Assembly (NCBI GenBank): GCA_019055375.1 | Contig: JAHQIW010007207.1 | Span: forward strand, 39,908-103,907 | Length of the DNA stretch: 64,000 nucleotides | Source of the DNA: Parelaphostrongylus tenuis | Lineage: Eukaryota > Nematoda > Chromadorea > Rhabditida > Metastrongylidae | Direction of reading: 5' to 3' | Part shown: piece after piece, positions 59,478 to 64,000 of the stretch | How the letters are laid out: the number at the start of each line of letters is the position of its first letter | How positions within the stretch are numbered: the first letter of the stretch is position 1 | Notes under the pieces: model-generated | Seen by the model: the letters and a program-made list of their open reading frames with translations, nothing else | Told to the model about the DNA's origin: nothing | Databases searched by the model: none | Position numbers and translations under genes: made by a program

Positions 59478-59744
59478 ACGCCCCACTCTGGACCTTATTT
59501 TATAGCATGGCGCTATGGTAATTACACGTGATATTGTGTTATCACTTTTTTCTGCGTCGATGGATCACGGCTAGGAGTAAACATGTAGATATCCGTCTCA
59601 TCGATTGTTTCTAAACCTCTCTGTAAACATCAATATAATCTGTAAGAAACTTCAGAGCCTTTTCCAGGTGCGTCTGTATGTTGTTGTGTTATCACCATAC
59701 CGTCTCTCCATCCTTACTTTAAACGAAAGTACAGTGTTGGGCGT

Positions 59745-59791
59745 GGACCACTGGTGAAGCGGGCGACACCGCCGAAACGTACGTATGGCTC
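59745..59791 (+). ncRNA. hammerhead ribozyme (family B variant)
   Basis: Same CUGGUGA core; stem II GCGG/CCGC; stem III is a perfect palindrome ACGUACGU; stem I GGACCA/UGGCUC with one mismatch. Both variant copies keep helices although the core is changed. Confidence 0.7.
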
Positions 59792-59954
59792 TGACGTGAC
59801 AAACTCGACAAGGCTTTGAACATTCTCACAGACTATACTGAATGTTTATGGCGAGGTTTAAAAACAGTCTGTGAGATGAATTCCTGAAGTACAGTGGTTT
59901 TCTGTTGGAGGTCGAAAACGCGTGATTTCCGCTCATAACCAGTATGAATATTCC

Positions 59955-60352
59955 TGATAATCATTATTTGAGCCACGCATGTCAGTGGTCTGTCAATGAG
60001 GGCTGACTTATAGAGCCCGATACACGTGTTTCGATCTTGCGATCTCGTCAGTCGGGCAGTTACCCTTTCTCGTCTTTTGCTAATCTCTGTGGGTGCTCCA
60101 GTCCCCACAATAAGAGTTAGCGACGACGTACGTTTTACACTCTATGTTCAGTGAAAAACTCACCAAACACAGAGTTTTGTACACTCGAATGCTCGTGACT
60201 AGTATATTTAATATAACATATCTTTCATTTCGAGTGTTTTCTTAAGACCACAGCTCAAATTTCAATATGCTTGATAATCATTATTTGAGCCACGCATGTC
60301 AGTGGTCTGTCAATGAGGGCTGACTTATAGAGCCCGATACACGTGTTTCAAT
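59955..60352 (-). mobile_element. hammerhead element, family A, 1.25 head-to-tail units
   Basis: TGATAATCATTATTTGAGCC starts at 59956 and again at about 60270. GCCCGA of stem I is at 60015 and 60332, a 317-bp period. The second unit ends inside the ribozyme (CACGTGTTTCA). The 79-bp overlap of the two starts is essentially identical. Confidence 0.92.
60015..60057 (-). ncRNA. type I hammerhead ribozyme (family A), intact
   Basis: All parts perfect: stem I GCCCGA/UCGGGC, core CTGACGA, stem II GAUC-GCAA-GAUC with a GNRA tetraloop, GAA, stem III ACACGUGU, then A and cleavage (between complement of 60021 and 60020). Confidence 0.93.
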
Positions 60353-60869
60353 AATGTATGAATATTGCTGTGCTCGGTGTTCAATAACACAAGGTCAGGG
60401 TCGAAATAATCGTTTTGCCTGACTGGAGCCTATGAATAGTATATTGCCAAGCACTCAAAATGGATATACTACAACCACCAGCAATCGATTTCTACTACTG
60501 TGTTTGTTCTAACTACCCTTGAGCACGCTCCAGATGAATCATCGAAAAGCTTCGGTGACGTATTGCTATGTGAAAGAGGCACGTGTTCACATCTATCGTA
60601 CTGCTATTTCGAGGTAATCTAATGGAGAAATATCATCTTTTTTCCTCCACTTGACCTAAAAAATCCAGGCTTTATTGCAATTCATGGGATCGCGAACGTC
60701 GATCTGATTCTTTTTATACTTCAAGTCCCTCGATCATCTTTTCATGTTGATGGAAAGACTGAGCTTTATGTCACATTTTATCTCTGATGCTGAGATATGA
60801 TGGTGATCAATCAAGCTGACTAGATCAATTTATTTATATAACACAACTCTTCAAAAACATTAATGTGCG
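60353..60869. other. intergenic, nothing recognised
   Basis: No feature seen. Confidence 0.4.
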
Positions 60870-61090
60870 AATTTCAGCACCTCTGGTATTCGACTCATTT
60901 CTTCCCATTCGTTCTCCACAACGGTCTCTGAACATTTTGCGTGTTATTTCGGTCGCTGCTTTGGGATTCCGTCTTCTTTATGAGTCACCTAAAATGTTGG
61001 TCAAGAGGATTTTCCTTGCGATCATTGAGGTAGCCAAGGCTAAGGCGTTCCTAGGCGTTCCATGACTGATTACAAAAGGATAAGAGGACA
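60870..61090 (-). repeat. SINE family 1-related copy
   Basis: Aligns in reverse with 47620-47790 (words GTCAAGAGGATTTTCCTTGC and GAGGTAGCCAAGGCTAAGGC) and resembles 62235-62420. Confidence 0.45.
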
Positions 61091-61559
61091 GGGTCACATC
61101 CAAGGTCTTGTTTATTATCTAGCTTCCTGTTGCACCGCGACACTTACCACTATGCTAAATTTCTAAGAGGAATTTTTCTTTCATTTGTAGAATATTTACC
61201 GTTTTCGAATAAGAAGAACAAAATAGAGCAAAAATAGTTTGAGATTACAAATTATGGAAGGAACGGAAGCAAATGCTCTTCTTACGAATAATCTTACATG
61301 TTCCAATGTGCGTAAACCCAGCAGTCTGCCGTCCACAAGGTTATTCTTTGTCACCCTTTCAATACGTCTGTAACTTCTCGATTCGAATTGAGCTCGCTTC
61401 GCAGCTGGGTATTCTCTGCAGGACTTCATTTTCCAAGGATTCTAGTCTCTGTGCAAGAATTCCAAAGGGGGGGGGGGGGATTTATCAGGACGAACAGTTG
61501 GGCATTGATTCAAGATTTCAGACTTTAGCATGCTGTCTTAGGTCAGTTTAGGCCACATA
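61091..61559. other. intergenic; G13 tract
   Basis: A run of 13 G at 61467-61479. The 92- and 77-codon frames here are unrecognised. Confidence 0.5.
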
Positions 61560-61800
61560 CTCCCTTTCTGGAGTAGAAGCGAATGAGTGCATTGTAAATC
61601 CGTCCTATAACCCTTTCGGCACCGTGGACCCACCTCCTCTGCATCTCTAAGCCTCTCACCTCACTGGAGTCGGCGAACTGGTACCAAGCTTGTTTGTGAG
61701 GATGCAGCACTAACCTGATACATCGGTAGACCACCCTGCGTCATTGTAAAAGCCAGGTCTGCATTCAGCCAGCTCAAGCGGTGCTCCATGACCTTGAGTG
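61560..61800 (+). repeat. SINE family 2, body
   Basis: GAGGATGCAGCACTAACCTG and GTCATTGTAAAAGCCAGGTC match the body of the copy at 44072; no tRNA head. Confidence 0.55.
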
Positions 61801-61864
61801 CATAGCGCATCGTTCGTGGATTAGTGAACACTTCTTTTAAACACTTCATTGATCCGTCTTCATA

Positions 61865-62095
61865 GTGTTTTTCTAAGGGCGGATCCCAGTACTTCTAGCA
61901 TTCAATTGGTTGTTTCGTTTTCTTCTTGACCGTCGTAGAAAACTAGCCGAGCGAGTCTCCTTGCAGTCTCGAGGATAGCCTGACTGTGGCGTTCTAAATG
62001 GCGTTGCTGTTGACTGCCGGGGAGAGTTGGGGATGGAGCTCGGCTTCACGCGCGCCGTGACGAGCATCACAAGCACTCAACCACGGCGCCCCCGG
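61865..62095 (-). repeat. SINE family 1 copy d
   Basis: Near complete inverse copy: head CAACCACGGCGCCCCCGG at the right, GTTGCTGTTGACTGCCGG body, AGTACTTCTAGCATTCAATT toward the 3' end. Confidence 0.78.
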
Positions 62096-62234
62096 TTAAT
62101 AAACACCGAAAGCTTTATTCTTATCCATTAGAGAATTGAAAAAGCATCAACAACGGAAAGTTTAGTAAAGTAGCGATGATCTCTTCTGTCAGAGCGAAGC
62201 AGTGTCTTAGTTACCCTGACTACTAACGGAACTT

Positions 62235-62420
62235 TTTTTTTCTATTCATCAAATCCCAGCACCTCTTGTATTCTCTCCGTTACCTCGCATTCGTCCTTCA
62301 CATAGGATTTTGACTATTCACGTATCGCTTCAGTTGGTGCTCAATGACTTCGTCTTCTTCGTGAATGTTGTAGGGTACTTCGTCGAACAGTACTTCTCGT
62401 AATCCTGGAGATGACCGAGC
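62235..62420 (-). repeat. SINE family 1-related fragment
   Basis: CAGCACCTCTTGTATTCTCT and ATTCGTCC, ATTCACG words match 60890-60945. Confidence 0.45.
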
Positions 62421-62435
62421 TAGCGTCTCCTAAGC

Positions 62436-62695
62436 GATTGACTTCCGCGGACCCAAACTGGGCGTGTCTGCCTGCGTGGGACGACTCTACCTCTCTGCCC
62501 GGTTAGTCGCCGACTACAGTAGTACTTTTCGTGCAAGACCGCACGCAGATCGGTCCAGAAGTCATGCTGTGGGTCTTGCAAAGAGAAGTGGTACTGTAGT
62601 CGGGGATCAATCGCGGATAGAGGAGGTGGAGTCGTTTACCACGCTGATGGGCATCGCCCATTTGTGGTCCGCCGAAGTCAACCGCTAAGGTTGCT
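62436..62695. repeat. foldback repeat with ~100-bp arms
   Basis: GACTTCCGCGGACC...GACTACAGTAGTAC...GCAAGACC at the left is inverted at the right as GGTCTTGCAAAG...GTACTGTAGTCGGG...GGTCCGCCGAAGTC. A half copy lies at 8885. No terminal motif allows naming a superfamily. Confidence 0.85.
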
Positions 62696-62734
62696 CATGG
62701 GTTGATTGGAGGATAGCGTTGAGAGAGGGGAGCG

Positions 62735-62812
62735 AACCGCGGCCTTCGTCAGCATTTTGCTGCTTGGTACACTGCATCGCTAGCGCTACGCTATGCCGCT
62801 CTCACTGGTGGT
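62735..62812 (-). repeat. tRNA-like sequence
   Basis: The minus strand reads GAGAGCGGCATAGCGTAGCG ... CCGCGGTTCGCTCCCCTCTC: acceptor-like GAGAG/CTCTC, D-arm-like repeat and a B-box-like GGTTCGCTCC. The anticodon arm is irregular. Confidence 0.45.
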
Positions 62813-62845
62813 AGACTGATACTAGACGAACTGATAACGGCTTAT

Positions 62846-63247
62846 CGCAAATGACGTCATGTGCAATTTGCATTCCTCGCGCGTGTGTGGTGATTATCGG
62901 CTGATCGAGCCTATGGCGCCGCTAGATTGATCATTTCCTCTTTGGTCTTTTTTTGCAGTTGAATGATTTCCATCGAGCTTTTTCGGCCCTTTTCCAGCCT
63001 AATTTTTTATGCAATTCAAAAGATGATAAGGACGAGAAGCTTCAATAGTCAAGCAGCTCCATTTCGATTCGTCAAAGTTGCTGACGCACCACAAATTCAC
63101 ACTACAGTCTCTACGTTCTTCCATTTTCGAGTGCTGCGTTGAATTCGTGATGACGTCATGCTTTGAGCTTTTTTTATTTTTTTCTTCGGAGATTTTGACA
63201 TTTTTGAGGTTCTAAAGAAACCTAGAAGAGCGTGATCGTGCTATCCG
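62846..63247 (+). promoter_or_regulatory. adenosine kinase upstream region with two CRE palindromes
   Basis: Perfect TGACGTCA palindromes at 62852-62859 and 63151-63158 (CREB/ATF-type sites) precede the start codon. TTTTTTTGCAG at 62948-62958 could be a spliced-leader acceptor. The sites are visible; their use is inferred. Confidence 0.5.
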
Positions 63248-63322
63248 ATGGCTAATCTTCCGGAACAAATCCTCCTCGGCTGCGGCAATCCTCTCCTGGA
63301 CATTCAAGCCACTGTTGACAAG
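63248..63322 (+). CDS. adenosine kinase, first coding exon
   Basis: ATG begins MANLPEQILLGCGNPLLDIQ-ATVDK and ends at donor GTAAAC in phase 0. GNPLLDI...VDK is the conserved N-terminal start of adenosine kinase (pfkB family), which phosphorylates adenosine to AMP in purine salvage; GNPLLD includes the adenosine-binding Asp region. The rest of the gene lies beyond the window. Confidence 0.88.
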
Positions 63323-63595
63323 GTAAACAAACAGAAATAAAGCCGTAGTTCCTTTCTGCTAGACGTCACCGGAGAAAGAAGCGACCGCTTTTGGCTGGAC
63401 AAAAAGACTTTCCGTAACACTTTTGCTAATCATTCGAAAGCTGAGATCTCTGGTTATTGCACTACATATCCGTTTTTTGAGAGAGCCTTGTTATAACACT
63501 GTAGTAAGAAGGAAAGACTTGTGTTTCAATATGCCTGATAATCATTATTCGAGCCACGCATTTCAGTGGTCTATCAATGAGGATTGACTTATAGA

Positions 63596-63638
63596 GATCG
63601 ATACACGTGTTTCGATCTTCCGATCTCGTCAGTTGGGC
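63596..63638 (-). ncRNA. type I hammerhead ribozyme (family A)
   Basis: Core CTGACGA/GAA, stem II GAUC-GGAA-GAUC and stem III ACACGUGU intact; stem I GCCCAA/UCGAUC pairs poorly, so cis cleavage is doubtful. Confidence 0.78.
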
Positions 63639-63794
63639 AGTTACCTTTTGCTAATCTCTGTGGGTGCTTCAGTCCACACTATGTTTGGTGAGTTTTTCAC
63701 TGGACACAGAGTGTAAAACGTTCGTCGTCCCCAACTCTTAGTGTGGGGACTGGAGCTCCCCACAGAGATTAGCAAAAGACGAGAAAGGGCAACT

Positions 63795-63837
63795 GCCCGA
63801 CTGACGAGATCGCAAGATCGAAACACGTGTATCGGGC
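63795..63837 (+). ncRNA. type I hammerhead ribozyme (family A), intact
   Basis: Perfect: stem I GCCCGA (63795-63800) with UCGGGC (63832-63837), core CTGACGA (63801-63807), stem II GAUC-GCAA-GAUC (63808-63819), GAA (63820-63822), stem III ACACGUGU, predicted cleavage between 63831 and 63832. Sense to the adenosine kinase pre-mRNA. Confidence 0.93.
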
Positions 63838-64000
63838 TCTATAAGTCAGCCCTCTTTGACAGACCACTAACATGCGTGGCTCAAATAATGATTATCAGGC
63901 ATATTGGAATTTGAGCAGCGGTCTTAAGAAGACACTCGAAACGAAACTTGTGTTTCACGCACGCATATTTCTCTCGGGATAGAGGTCTATCTTAAACTTA

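Larger units (their letters stand above)
59400..59860. mobile_element. hammerhead element, family B variant foldback
   Basis: Two inverted units with outward ribozymes sharing the variant core CTGGTGA; outside the right one comes GGCTTTGAACATTCTC...GCGAGGTTTAAAAAC, as in family B. Confidence 0.8.
63524..63945. mobile_element. hammerhead element, family A, near-symmetric foldback
   Basis: Arms of ~165-190 bp run from CAATATGCCTGATAATCATT to its inverse ATGATTATCAGGCATATTGG, with inner words CTAATCTCTGTGGGTG and CCACAGAGATTAG. One outward ribozyme per arm. It lies in intron 1 of adenosine kinase. Confidence 0.92.

Noticed and set aside
19800..63945. CRISPR-like array interpretation of the repeated units
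   Set aside because: Repeats are hundreds of bases long, often inverted, in a eukaryotic intron-rich context; the conserved part is a ribozyme fold.

Overview
The window reads as nuclear DNA of a nematode, most likely a strongylid such as a hookworm. This is inferred from TTTCAG-type acceptors, a clear nematode-style globin, an adenosine kinase start, and dense RTE-type LINEs, mariner and Merlin transposons and tRNA-headed SINEs. It is AT-rich, with short exons in very long repeat-filled introns. Most long reading frames are chance or transposon debris.

Two host genes can be supported, both on the + strand. The first is a globin gene whose eight exons run from about 10520 to 46296. A roughly 113-residue N-terminal extension (exons 1-4) precedes a complete globin fold (exons 5-8) with Pro C2, Phe CD1, His E7 and His F8 visible. 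The proposed joins give 303 codons including the stop. The second is the first coding exon of adenosine kinase (63248-63322), which has two perfect TGACGTCA palindromes upstream; the rest of that gene lies beyond the window.

The main discovery is a set of type I hammerhead ribozyme (HHR) sequences. I find 20 copies with an alignable core plus truncated ones, in three element families (A, B, C). Each has a CUGANGA-stem II-GAA core, a stem I that closes by pairing, and an unusual loop-less palindromic stem III (such as ACACGUGU, ACACCGGUGU, ACACGCGUGU, ACGUACGU, GCAGGCCUGU). The elements occur head-to-tail, with repeat periods near 309-317 bp (A), 268 bp (B) and 197 bp (C), and also as foldbacks with an HHR facing outward on each strand. 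This is the architecture expected of retrozymes or of the terminal repeats of Penelope-like elements (PLEs). A decayed PLE (RT plus GIY-YIG endonuclease, 52790-53760) lies between two such clusters.

Layout: 1-10.5 kb is LINE and mariner debris with tRNA-like foldbacks. 10.5-46.3 kb is the globin gene, its introns holding mariners, LINEs, SINEs, HHR elements of all three families and a Merlin transposon carrying a 154-bp palindrome. 46.3-62.8 kb is intergenic: HHR clusters, the PLE, and a LINE split by an HHR element. 62.8-64 kb is the adenosine kinase promoter, exon 1 and the start of intron 1, which already contains an HHR foldback with one ribozyme in the sense orientation.
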